From the NCBI GenBank assembly GCA_016839905.1, contig JAEOTJ010000440.1, positions 1-54,980 of the forward strand: a stretch of 54,980 nucleotides of DNA. The letters run 5' to 3'. Both the position numbers and the translations under genes were made by a program. Shown one piece after another: positions 1 to 7,864 of the stretch (the stretch's first letter is position 1; every line of letters starts with the position of its first letter). The notes under the pieces are model-generated. The model worked only from the letters and a program-made list of their open reading frames with translations, had not been told where the DNA came from and made no database searches. This DNA comes from Promethearchaeota archaeon (GTDB lineage Archaea; Asgardarchaeota; Lokiarchaeia; Sigynarchaeales; SOKP01).

Positions 1-22
1 AATAATTTTCAAATTCTCTATT

Positions 23-301
23 CTACTTTGGAGGAGCTAAAACAATTTCAATGCTTGAAACGTTATTACTCTGCCCGTTTTCTCCTTCTAATTGCTCGGT
101 AGAAAGTTGAATATCTTTATATTCTGTACCTTTTAAGAATCTATTTCTTAAAATTTCACATACATCTACGGCATGTGAAATCGCTCTACCTCTAGCTTTT
201 ACGGTGCATTCATCGCCCCGATTAAGGATCATCATGGTAGCCATTACATAATTCATTGTTGGCCGCCTACCTACATATACAGATTTGTCGTCTTTACTCA
301 T
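23..301 (-). CDS. albA: Alba-family chromatin protein
   Basis: A 92-residue Alba protein, an abundant archaeal nucleoid and RNA-binding protein that works as a dimer. The whole family signature is visible: VYVGRRPTMNYV near the N-terminus, then KARGRAISHAVD and RNRFL. The length is normal. At the position where Sulfolobus Alba carries its acetylatable Lys16-Lys17 pair, this protein has Arg12-Arg13, so charge control by acetylation there is unlikely. The start is an ATG preceded by an AGAGGA ribosome-binding site (on the plus strand TCCTCT around 310-315). The gene stands alone, with a TATA-like element upstream. The family call is secure. Confidence 0.95.
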   Translation of the reverse strand: MSKDDKSVYVGRRPTMNYVMATMMILNRGDECTVKARGRAISHAVDVCEILRNRFLKGTEYKDIQLSTEQLEGENGQSNNVSSIEIVLAPPK

Positions 302-341
302 TTTTAATTTCCTCTGTTTATTTGATTTTTTTGATTAAGAT

Positions 342-359
342 GTTATTTAAGTATTTTTT
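342..359 (-). promoter_or_regulatory. Putative TATA promoter element of the Alba gene
   Basis: On the minus strand this reads as an A-run followed by TACTTAAATAAC, a plausible archaeal BRE plus TATA box about 45 nt upstream of the Alba ATG. The assignment rests on position and sequence only; the surrounding DNA is AT-rich, so chance matches are common. Confidence 0.4.
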
Positions 360-553
360 CGTGCATAGTTTTTGTGTATTGCTATTATTTCGGAATAAAT
401 TTTATTCGAAATTATGTAAATCAATACTTATTATTTCACCAAAAATGTGAAATCTAGTAATTTTTTTTAATTTTAGCATAGTTTTAAAGTTTATTAAAAA
501 GTTAATATAAAAAGGTTATTTTTAAAGATAAAAATGAAGTTTAAAAACTCCAT

Positions 554-1183
554 TTACGTAAAAACTGGCTCATCTTCATCATTATCATCAATAATATTCT
601 CTTTTTTTTCTTTTATTGAATCATAAATTAGCCCTATTATTAAAAGAACAGATAGAATGACAAGTAGAGGGATTAATAATCCAGAATCAGTTAAAAAGAT
701 CTTAATCCAACCAATAGCAGGAATCATTCCACATGTAACCCCAATAATTCTATCTTCTGAAACATAAGCATCATCTACATTTGGATTAGCATCACCTTTA
801 GTAAGGAAAAACCACTTTTGTTGGGAGATATTAAAATATCTATCAACTATACGATGTACAATGGGATCTTTTGGTGCGCCAGCCCATAAACCAATGGCAT
901 TAAAAACAATAATATCTCCACTTTTATTTTCAATTGATCCAACTTTTAAATCAGTTGCATTCTCATAACCTCTTAAAAAAAGTAAATCACCTTTCTTAAT
1001 TTTAGGTTCCATGGAGCCAGATACAACTACTACCATTGGATTTTCTGTCTTTAAAGTTGTTTGTAAGATAGAGAATATTAAAAATGAACCAAAAAATGCA
1101 AAACAAATAATAAAAACAGAAATAATTATTTTTTTATTTGAAGTCTTCTCTTTCTTATTTTTTGATATTTTTTTTCTTTCCAT
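554..1183 (-). CDS. sec11: Signal peptidase I, archaeal/ER (Sec11) type
   Basis: A 209-residue type I signal peptidase that removes signal peptides from exported proteins at the outer face of the membrane. An N-terminal membrane segment covers about residues 19-41. The nucleophile motif SGSMEP has Ser57, and the general base is His110 in PIVHRI, not the Lys of bacterial enzymes, so this is the archaeal/ER subtype. Asp131 and Asp137 lie in the KGDANPNVDD stretch. A second hydrophobic segment near residues 168-187 anchors the C-terminus, followed by an acidic cytoplasmic tail. The two very large secreted proteins at 36-45 kb are natural substrates (inference). Confidence 0.93.
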   Translation of the reverse strand: MERKKISKNKKEKTSNKKIIISVFIICFAFFGSFLIFSILQTTLKTENPMVVVVSGSMEPKIKKGDLLFLRGYENATDLKVGSIENKSGDIIVFNAIGLWAGAPKDPIVHRIVDRYFNISQQKWFFLTKGDANPNVDDAYVSEDRIIGVTCGMIPAIGWIKIFLTDSGLLIPLLVILSVLLIIGLIYDSIKEKKENIIDDNDEDEPVFT

Positions 1184-1487
1184 GATAGTTATTCTCGTAT
1201 CTCTATTGACTATTAAATTAAAAAAAAATATAAATCTTCTCTTAGTAAAATAAATAAATGAAATAGTAACTCAAGTAGTTATTAAAAGAGCTTCTAAAAA
1301 AATATGTAAAAATTGTATTATCCAGGAATTCTGCTTTTATTCAAAAATTAGTAAATAGTAGAATTTTATGAAATATGTATTTGAAAAAGATTAAAAATCA
1401 GAACGATTATAGATAAAATAAGAATAAAAGAAAAAGAATATATTAATATTCTAAAATAAGAAAATTAAATAAATTAATGGAGTATCC
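1184..1487. other. Divergent intergenic region
   Basis: About 300 bases between the divergently transcribed signal peptidase and longin/roadblock genes. It is AT-rich and must carry both promoters. I see no RNA gene, convincing operator or coding remnant in it. Confidence 0.5.
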
Positions 1488-2249
1488 ATGCAAATTCATA
1501 CTTTATTTGTGTTGAGAGAAGGAGGAGTTTGTCTTTATAAATTGTTATTATCAAAAAAGTTTAAAGAAAACGATATTGACCTAATTACTCCATTTTTTTC
1601 TGCAATTCTGAGCTTTTCTGAAAATGTTGTTGCTAAAAAACTCGAAGTATTAGAAATGAGCGACATTAGAATCGTTTTCAAAAAAGATAAAGGATTTATT
1701 TTTATAATTGTGGCTGATTCTAGGGAAAATTTATTATTTATAAATAGTCGATTAACAAGAATAATCTCTCTATTTTTCCGGGAATATAAACATCTAATAA
1801 ATGATAATGAATCGGAAACAATTGAAAACCCGGAATTAGACAAAAAAATTAATGATTTAATATTGGGGAAGGATGAAACATCTCAAATTCTGAGTCAAGA
1901 GTCTTACAATAAAATTCTTAATTATTTTTCAGAGCAAAAATCACAGAATGAAATTATAGGAGCGGCGATTTTAACAACTAGAGCAACGATAATATATTCG
2001 TCTCTTACAACCGAATTAATGAATAGAGCAATGAAAGAATTAGAAATCCGTTATATGTCTGGAACATTCGACGTTCCAGAGCTCTTTTATACATTAGGAA
2101 ATGGTGAAAAGGTATGTGAAAAATCACTTACTTATCATAATTTTATTAATTTGCTCTTAATAATTCATTTTCCCAAAAGTACCTCACTTGGGATGGTAGA
2201 TTATAAAACAGAATCAATAGTTGAGGCAATTAAAAAGTATTTAGGTTAG
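1488..2249 (+). CDS. Two-domain longin/roadblock-like protein
   Basis: A 253-residue protein with an alternating hydrophobic strand-helix pattern. The first domain (about 1-100) starts IHTLFVLREGGVCLY and includes KLEVLEMSDIRIVF; it resembles longin-type domains. The second (about 150-253), from GAAILTTRATIIYSSL, resembles a roadblock/longin fold. It is clearly a paralogue of the protein at 27143-27943: both share the HxLF opening, the MSF or LSF helix, E(V/L)LEM or EAVEM, IIYSSL and LFYT. That paralogue directly follows an MglA-like GTPase, so this one may also serve a GTPase, but no GTPase gene is adjacent here. Fold assignment is by eye. Confidence 0.6.
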   Translation: MQIHTLFVLREGGVCLYKLLLSKKFKENDIDLITPFFSAILSFSENVVAKKLEVLEMSDIRIVFKKDKGFIFIIVADSRENLLFINSRLTRIISLFFREYKHLINDNESETIENPELDKKINDLILGKDETSQILSQESYNKILNYFSEQKSQNEIIGAAILTTRATIIYSSLTTELMNRAMKELEIRYMSGTFDVPELFYTLGNGEKVCEKSLTYHNFINLLLIIHFPKSTSLGMVDYKTESIVEAIKKYLG

Positions 2250-2325
2250 CCGATAGGACCTAAATCTTGAAAAGAGAAAAAAGATTTTTCTTTTTCTATT
2301 ATTTTTACTAAGATCTTCTCGAAAA

Positions 2326-3468
2326 TTATTTCTTTTTTTTCAAATTATTACGATGGATTGAATATATTATTATGACAACAATGCTGATGATTGCTAATGA
2401 ACTCAGGAGGATAATTACAATATCAGTTGGAAGAACATCAATGTCTTCACTCCAGGGATAGTTTCCTTTATAATTACTCTCCATATGATAGTTATTATAT
2501 ATGAATTGTTCTACTGTCTTTCCAGTAACCTCAAGACTGTCTCGTGAAATATGAGAGAGATCATCATCAGTTGTATGATGATAAGGCCAATCAGGATTGT
2601 TCCAAAAATTTATGATCAAATCAGCTGAAGGAATGTCTATACTCAAAAATGCTTGATGATCATCTGTAATTGAAGTAGAATAAGGTACTACTGGAAATTG
2701 ATTTGTAAATCCTAATTCCTGTCCAATTACAAATAATTCTTCTAACAAAGAAGATGTAGAATGTAGCTCATTAAGAAATTGTAAATTTTTTCCTCCAACC
2801 ATATCTAATAAAATCATACAATCAATGGATTCATTGTTTGAATGATGATAATCATCGATGACATCAATAAATTTCCAAGAGCCCTCACACCAATCCCAAC
2901 CATCCATACCGTAAGCTATATCATGACCTTGATCCTCAGCGTCAATAAACAGAAACCATATCTGACATTCCAAGCTTTCCTTCCGAGAATAAAGGGCATT
3001 AGCAAGCTCAACAAGAACTGCACTGCCACTCGCACCATCATTAGCACCTGGTACTGGAGAAGTTGGATTTTTTGAATCTTTTGTAGCTTTGGCTCTGGAA
3101 TCATAATGGGACGCCAATATAACAATATCACTCAGATTTGTATTTAATTTAAATAGAACGTTCTGACAGTTGGCAGATTCACCATGAGAAATAGTATAAT
3201 TGTGGTAATAATAAGAAAAATCCGAACCTATTTCTTGAAATTTCGAGATAAAATAATTAACGCAGTCACGACTTGCTTGCGTCCCCGGGATTCGATATCC
3301 AAAACTTAATTGATTCTCTACATGATTAAAAGCATTATCTTTATTAAAATTTAATTCAATATCCATGTTTTGAATGTTTAATTTACTTGGAAATATTATG
3401 AAAAGTGTAATTATTAAGAATCCAATGATTATTCCAGTTATTATAGTCAGTTTGTATTGTTTTTTAAT
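2326..3468 (-). CDS. M28-family metallopeptidase / glutaminyl-cyclase-like, membrane-anchored
   Basis: A zinc-dependent M28 hydrolase, probably facing the cell exterior. Counting from the first ATG (3366), ASHYDS (85-90), PGANDGASGSA (Asp110), FIDAED (Glu144), LLDMVGG, DDHQAFL and YHHTTDDDLS hold the metal ligands and catalytic residues in the family order. The ASHYDS and DDHxxFL motifs resemble glutaminyl-peptide cyclotransferases, so either peptidase or cyclase activity is possible. The C-terminus has a membrane segment and a KKKK end. The frame stays open upstream of that ATG and encodes a basic stretch plus a hydrophobic segment (TIITGIIIGFLIITLFIIF), with AGGTG seven bases before an ATT codon at 3468. 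I therefore place the start there; no ATG, GTG or TTG lies in between. Confidence 0.85.
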   Translation of the reverse strand: MKKQYKLTIITGIIIGFLIITLFIIFPSKLNIQNMDIELNFNKDNAFNHVENQLSFGYRIPGTQASRDCVNYFISKFQEIGSDFSYYYHNYTISHGESANCQNVLFKLNTNLSDIVILASHYDSRAKATKDSKNPTSPVPGANDGASGSAVLVELANALYSRKESLECQIWFLFIDAEDQGHDIAYGMDGWDWCEGSWKFIDVIDDYHHSNNESIDCMILLDMVGGKNLQFLNELHSTSSLLEELFVIGQELGFTNQFPVVPYSTSITDDHQAFLSIDIPSADLIINFWNNPDWPYHHTTDDDLSHISRDSLEVTGKTVEQFIYNNYHMESNYKGNYPWSEDIDVLPTDIVIILLSSLAIISIVVIIIYSIHRNNLKKKK

Positions 3469-3525
3469 GAATTTACACCTTAAAGACTTGTACTATAATA
3501 AGAAAAATTTGATATAATGAAAAGT

Positions 3526-3551
3526 TTTATAATGATCTTTTATAATGATCT
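3526..3551 (+). repeat. 13-bp tandem duplication directly before the MaoC start
   Basis: TTTATAATGATCT occurs twice head to tail, and a third partial copy (TTTATGA) contains the ATG of the next gene. The TATAAT in the copies may form part of the promoter, in which case the message would be nearly leaderless. Confidence 0.6.
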
Positions 3552-3554
3552 TTT

Positions 3555-3998
3555 ATGACAGATAAAGATATTAAAGTTGTATATTGGGATGATTATGAAA
3601 TTGGAGATTCTGCTTCCCATTCAAAAACCGTCACGGAAGCAGACGTTGTATTATTTGCAGGCATTACAGGAGATTTTAACCCTTTACACATTAATGAAGA
3701 GTTTGCTAAAACTCAAATGTTTGGAAAAAGAGTCGTTCATGGTGTATATAGTGTTGGATTAATTTCTGCGGCATTAGGCACGAAATTATTTGGACCAGGA
3801 ATACTATATGGATCCCAGAATGTAAAATTTGAAAAACCCGTTTTTATAGGAGACACATTAACCGCAGTTGCTACAGTAAAAGAAAAATACACTAAAAAAG
3901 ATGATAAATTAAAATTTTTAAAAGTTGATACGAAAGTTAACAATCAAAACAATGAAGTAGTAACTTCTGGGGAAGCAATAGTATTAGTACTACAATAA
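3555..3998 (+). CDS. MaoC-like (R)-specific enoyl-CoA hydratase
   Basis: A 147-residue single hot-dog domain protein of the MaoC/PhaJ type, which hydrates trans-2-enoyl-CoA to (R)-3-hydroxyacyl-CoA. The catalytic Asp40 and His45 sit in the signature TGDFNPLHINEEFA, followed by the conserved RVVHGVYSVGLIS and LYGSQNVKFEKPVFIGDTL. Length is typical for the single-domain form. It stands alone, but two CoA-ester genes (5113-6867) lie 1.1 kb away, suggesting a local acyl-CoA theme. A T-run follows the stop. Confidence 0.92.
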   Translation: MTDKDIKVVYWDDYEIGDSASHSKTVTEADVVLFAGITGDFNPLHINEEFAKTQMFGKRVVHGVYSVGLISAALGTKLFGPGILYGSQNVKFEKPVFIGDTLTAVATVKEKYTKKDDKLKFLKVDTKVNNQNNEVVTSGEAIVLVLQ

Positions 3999-4001
3999 TT
4001 C

Positions 4002-4010
4002 TTTTTTTTT
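4002..4010 (+). terminator. Oligo-T terminator after the MaoC gene
   Basis: Nine consecutive T residues begin three bases after the MaoC stop codon, the usual form of an archaeal intrinsic terminator. No hairpin is needed or seen. Confidence 0.45.
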
Positions 4011-4146
4011 ATTTTATAGAAAACAATTCTTAGTTTATCTTCTTTAAAGAAAATAGACCAAGGTTCAATATCCATCCCTTAAGAAAGAATAAATCCGATG
4101 TCCTAAATTCTGTATTGATTTTGTAAATCCCATTTTATATCCATTA

Positions 4147-4683
4147 TTAATATTCTATTCCACGTCGAGCAGCAACACCTTGAGAAGAGTAATAGTGTTT
4201 AATCATTTTCATTTCCGTAACTAAATCGGCCGCTTCTTTTATTTTAGGATGCATTTTTGGACCCCCTGTTAGGATAAGTTCAACTTTTTCTGGTTTAATT
4301 TTTAAAATATCCAACAAAGGTTGAATAGATATAATATTCATTGAGATTGCAACACCAACCTCATCAAGTATGACTATATCGTATTCGTCGCTTATAATAA
4401 TTTCTCTAGCAAAATCGAGAGCTTTTTTACCTTCATCCAAGTCAAAATCCCCAGGGTTTGCAATAAGTTCTGGACTTCCAAACTGCTTCAACTCAAAATT
4501 AGGAATACCCTTAATAGCTTCAATTTCTCCATATTTAAAGTTGCCTTTCATAAATTGTATCATAAAAACCTTAAATCCATGACCCGTAGCACGCACACCT
4601 TGACCTATAGCAGCAGTACTTTTTCCCTTACCTCTTCCAAAATAGACTTGAATTAATCCTTGTTTTAATCTTTTTCGAGCCAT
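4147..4683 (-). CDS. cobA: Cob(I)yrinic acid a,c-diamide adenosyltransferase (CobA/BtuR type)
   Basis: A 178-residue ATP:corrinoid adenosyltransferase that makes the adenosyl form of B12 and its precursors. The P-loop GRGKGKST is at residues 16-23, and VFMIQFMKG, DIVILDEVG, ELILTGG and the C-terminal EMKMIKHYYSSQGVAARRGIEY are all family hallmarks. Length is standard. It lies 23 bases downstream of the small zinc-ribbon membrane protein gene and is probably co-transcribed with it. It fits a cell using corrinoids: two B12-type radical SAM proteins, an MtrH-like methyltransferase and CdhA are all in this window. Confidence 0.95.
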   Translation of the reverse strand: MARKRLKQGLIQVYFGRGKGKSTAAIGQGVRATGHGFKVFMIQFMKGNFKYGEIEAIKGIPNFELKQFGSPELIANPGDFDLDEGKKALDFAREIIISDEYDIVILDEVGVAISMNIISIQPLLDILKIKPEKVELILTGGPKMHPKIKEAADLVTEMKMIKHYYSSQGVAARRGIEY

Positions 4684-4706
4684 TTTTACTTTTTTTTTAT
4701 GTAAAA

Positions 4707-5012
4707 TTATTTTAGAATTTTTTTATTGGGATCTTCTTCAATTTTAAAATCAAATTTACATTTAACACATTTTTTATTTTCAAAATTATTTGGAGCTTGG
4801 CAATTTGGACATTTAAATGTTATTTTCACTAAGTGATCTGAAGTCGCTTGAAAGGCAGAAAAGAATATAAAAGAGATGGGTATAAAAAGAAGTGATATCC
4901 ATGGAATATAAAAAGATCCGATTAGAAAAAATAGAATACTTATAATAAACAAAACTGAAAAGATTATTTTTAAGATCTTTGGTTTAATATGATGTTCATT
5001 ATTAGTTTCCAT
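4707..5012 (-). CDS. Small two-helix membrane protein with C-terminal zinc ribbon
   Basis: A 101-residue protein not assigned to a named family. Two hydrophobic helices (about 16-36 and 38-55) are followed by a zinc ribbon with CPNC and CVKC pairs (about 73-90) and a short basic and acidic tail. The ribbon most likely lies in the cytoplasm. The gene precedes cobA by 23 bases on the same strand, but nothing in the sequence links it to cobalamin. Confidence 0.7.
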   Translation of the reverse strand: METNNEHHIKPKILKIIFSVLFIISILFFLIGSFYIPWISLLFIPISFIFFSAFQATSDHLVKITFKCPNCQAPNNFENKKCVKCKFDFKIEEDPNKKILK

Positions 5013-5112
5013 TTTGATAATAGATTATTTAACATATTTTTAATTTAGCAAATATATTCTCTAAATTAATTTTTATTATTTAATATATTAAGTAAAAAAA
5101 AGGTATAGAATT

Positions 5113-5973
5113 ATGGTATCTAGTAAGTTAATGTCATTGGAAGAAGCAATATCTACTTACATTAATAATGGTGACATATTAGGCATTGGAGGATTATCCT
5201 TTTGGAGAAAACCAATTGGTGCTTGTAGAGAAATAATTAGGCAAAAGAAAAAAAACCTAACTCTATTAACTTTTGTTGGCGGAATTGATGTGGATATGCT
5301 CATTGGGGCTGGTTGCATATCCCAATTAAGATCTTGTTTTGTTGGCATGGAGGTCTTTGGAATGGCCCCCCGCTTCAGAAAAGCTGTTGAAGAGAAAAGG
5401 ATTAGATTATCTGAGGAGAGTGAAGCCTCTATTGCTCTTGGTCTCAGAGCAAATTATTTAAAAGTTCCATTTATGCCATTTAAAGGAATGATTGAAACGG
5501 ATTTCTCTAAGGTTAGGGAAGATATGAAACAATTTGAAGATCCATTAGGTTCAGGAACTCAATTAATGGCATTCCCAAAAATTGATATTGATGTTGCCAT
5601 ACTACACGTTAATTATGCGGATGAATTAGGCAATGGAAATATTGAAGGTGCTGTTTGGCTTGATGATGATATCGCAAAAACAGCTAAAAAAACAATTATA
5701 GTTTGTGAAAAATTAGTTGAAACAGAGGATATCATAAGGGCTCCAAGAAGAGCTCAATTACCAATGCAAACAACCGATGCCGTGGTTAAATTACCTTTTG
5801 GAGCACATCCTACAAGCTGTTATCCTTTTTATACTTATGATCCCTTACACATTCAAATGTATTTGAAGATGGATTTTGAAGAATACAAACAGAAATTTAT
5901 TTCATTAGATACTCATTCTGGATACATGGAACAAGCGGGCGGAGCCCAAACTATTTTAAATATTTTATTATAG
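5113..5973 (+). CDS. CoA-transferase-fold subunit A, IpdA-like
   Basis: A 286-residue class I CoA-transferase alpha-type subunit. The start GDILGIGGLSFWRKPIG, then LTLLTFVGGIDVDMLIGAG and CFVGMEVFG, follows the order known from IpdA of the actinobacterial steroid pathway and from glutaconate CoA-transferase A. The stretch LSEESEASIALGLRANYLKVPFMP lies where, as I recall, the active-site Glu of IpdA is found. Subunit B follows after 18 bases with a GGAGG ribosome-binding site overlapping this stop codon, so the two are made as a pair. The true substrate cannot be read from the sequence. Confidence 0.85.
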   Translation: MVSSKLMSLEEAISTYINNGDILGIGGLSFWRKPIGACREIIRQKKKNLTLLTFVGGIDVDMLIGAGCISQLRSCFVGMEVFGMAPRFRKAVEEKRIRLSEESEASIALGLRANYLKVPFMPFKGMIETDFSKVREDMKQFEDPLGSGTQLMAFPKIDIDVAILHVNYADELGNGNIEGAVWLDDDIAKTAKKTIIVCEKLVETEDIIRAPRRAQLPMQTTDAVVKLPFGAHPTSCYPFYTYDPLHIQMYLKMDFEEYKQKFISLDTHSGYMEQAGGAQTILNILL

Positions 5974-5991
5974 GAGGTTAGAGAGGATATA

Positions 5992-6867
5992 ATGACTGAA
6001 TACTCAAAGAATTATACTATAGATGAATTAATTACTGTTTTAATGGCAAGAGAAGTTAAAAATAATGATGTAATGATAGTTGGCTTAGCAACACCGTGTG
6101 TATGGGCCGCATTTACATTAGCAAAATTAACTCACGCTCCAGATGCGATATATCATTATATTATGGGCAACACATTTGTTTTTGAACCGCGTCAAGTGTC
6201 CTTGCTATATTTAGAAATGAATACAGCAAGGGCATATAAATTTCAAAACACTACAGAATGCACTTTAGAATGCTTACCCTCTGATAGATTAACAAACTTT
6301 GAATTTTTTAGACCTGCTCAGATAGATCAATATGGAAATACAAATAATATATGCATTGGAGATTGGTATAAACCAAATTTAAGATTTCCAGGATGTGCGG
6401 GAATCGCTGATTTTACTATGTTGTATACTAATGGTCATCACTTATACACCCCCAGACATAATGTAAGAACATTTATACCTACTGAAAAACTTGATTTCAT
6501 CTCTGGAATTGGATTTCCTAATGGAAAAAAGAGTATAAGTGGAGGGGCTGGACCTCACTGTGTTATAACTAATCTTGCATATTTAACGTTTGATGAAGAT
6601 ACTAAAAGAATAAAGGTAGAAACAATTCATTCTGGCGTGAATATTGAAGATGTGAAAAATTCAACTGGATTTGAGTTAATTTTCCCTGAAAAAATAAAAG
6701 AAACATTACCACCAACAATAAAAGAAGTCGAATTATTAAGAGAAAAAGTCGATCCATTAGGAATTCGGAAGTTAGAAATTCTTTCTGGAAGAGAACGAGA
6801 AGAACTTTTAAATGATATTATAAAAAAGGAAATAGCAATGGAAAAAAGATTTCCAAAAATTCTTTGA
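5992..6867 (+). CDS. CoA-transferase-fold subunit B, IpdB-like
   Basis: A 291-residue beta-type subunit partnering the preceding gene. DQYGNTNNICIGDW, FISGIGFPNGKKS, HSGVNIEDVKNSTGFEL and the C-terminal PPTIKEVELLREKVDPLGIRK follow the pattern I recall for IpdB. Where true glutaconate CoA-transferases carry the catalytic Glu (V-E-S-G after an APD motif), this protein reads APDAIYHYIMGN, so that Glu is missing. As in IpdAB, the pair may therefore hydrolyse a carbon-carbon or CoA-ester bond and not transfer CoA. That function is inferred; the missing Glu is seen. Confidence 0.82.
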   Translation: MTEYSKNYTIDELITVLMAREVKNNDVMIVGLATPCVWAAFTLAKLTHAPDAIYHYIMGNTFVFEPRQVSLLYLEMNTARAYKFQNTTECTLECLPSDRLTNFEFFRPAQIDQYGNTNNICIGDWYKPNLRFPGCAGIADFTMLYTNGHHLYTPRHNVRTFIPTEKLDFISGIGFPNGKKSISGGAGPHCVITNLAYLTFDEDTKRIKVETIHSGVNIEDVKNSTGFELIFPEKIKETLPPTIKEVELLREKVDPLGIRKLEILSGREREELLNDIIKKEIAMEKRFPKIL

Positions 6868-6885
6868 GCTTATTATTATTAAATA

Positions 6886-7623
6886 TTATTCTTTTTTCCC
6901 TGGTGAAACTTTTATCATTACGAATAACATTCCCCACATTACATAGAGAAATATTACTCCAATAAGCCAATCTTCCTCACTAAAAGTAATATCTAATGCT
7001 AAAATGCCTATTAAAGCAAATATAAACATCATTATAATTTTTCCTATTAACATCCACAAGAAGGTTTTCTTGATATCATATTTCACTACTCCTAAGGGGA
7101 CCATTAAAAGAGAGTCTGGAAGAGGAGATACAGCAAATATCATTACTACTCCAGGTATTGCTTTTGGATATTTTAAGATTATTTGAGACCATCGATCTTC
7201 CATTTCAGGATCTTCTTGACTCACGATGTACTCTGCACCTCTTCCTATTACATAGTCTAACATATCTCCAACAGCATTAGCTGCAGCAGCTAATAATACC
7301 AATAAAATAATTAAACCCAAGGCAAATTCGGGATAATAATTAACCCATGTAATTGTAAAGAGGGTAACAGGGAGTGCATAAGGAACGGGAATGGGAATAA
7401 GTGCCCCTAGAAAACATAAGAGCATAGTGAATCCAATTGCAACCCAAAAAGGAACAATAGATAATTTATCCTTATCAAACCATCTACCAAGGGCAAATAT
7501 TTGGCCAAAATCTGGATTTAGAGCACTAAAAATGGTAATGAGAATTACAATTATTAGAAAAATGATCAAAAAAAGATTAACATGCTTACTAGTTTGTTTA
7601 ATATACACCATAATTATAATCAT
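6886..7623 (-). CDS. VTT-domain (DedA/TVP38-like) membrane protein
   Basis: A 245-residue polytopic membrane protein with about five or six hydrophobic segments. The block around GDMLDYVIGRGAE and the later SPLPDSLLMVPLGVVKYDIKK match the VTT (SNARE-associated/DedA) fold, whose members include lipid scramblases such as TMEM41B and VMP1 and bacterial undecaprenyl-phosphate flippases. A lipid or polyprenyl-phosphate transport role is possible but unproven. The start could be the ATG at 7623 or the in-frame ATG four codons later. The gene converges on the IpdB-like gene with 18 bases between them. Confidence 0.75.
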   Translation of the reverse strand: MIIIMVYIKQTSKHVNLFLIIFLIIVILITIFSALNPDFGQIFALGRWFDKDKLSIVPFWVAIGFTMLLCFLGALIPIPVPYALPVTLFTITWVNYYPEFALGLIILLVLLAAAANAVGDMLDYVIGRGAEYIVSQEDPEMEDRWSQIILKYPKAIPGVVMIFAVSPLPDSLLMVPLGVVKYDIKKTFLWMLIGKIIMMFIFALIGILALDITFSEEDWLIGVIFLYVMWGMLFVMIKVSPGKKE

Positions 7624-7864
7624 AGAATTTGACTTTATAAACTTATCAGGTTATTTTTAATTTATATTCTTAAAATTCTTGTTTTTTTAATTGGATTGGT
7701 TCAATCAGTCTTATCTTCATTGAGTTTTACATTTTTATTAAGAATAAATCAAGAGAAAGTGGAAATTTAAAAAATTTTTTAAAAAATAGAAGATTAATTT
7801 AAAAAAAAAAGGGAATTTAAAAATAAACATCAAATATAATGAAAAAAAAGTAATAGTTGGTAAA

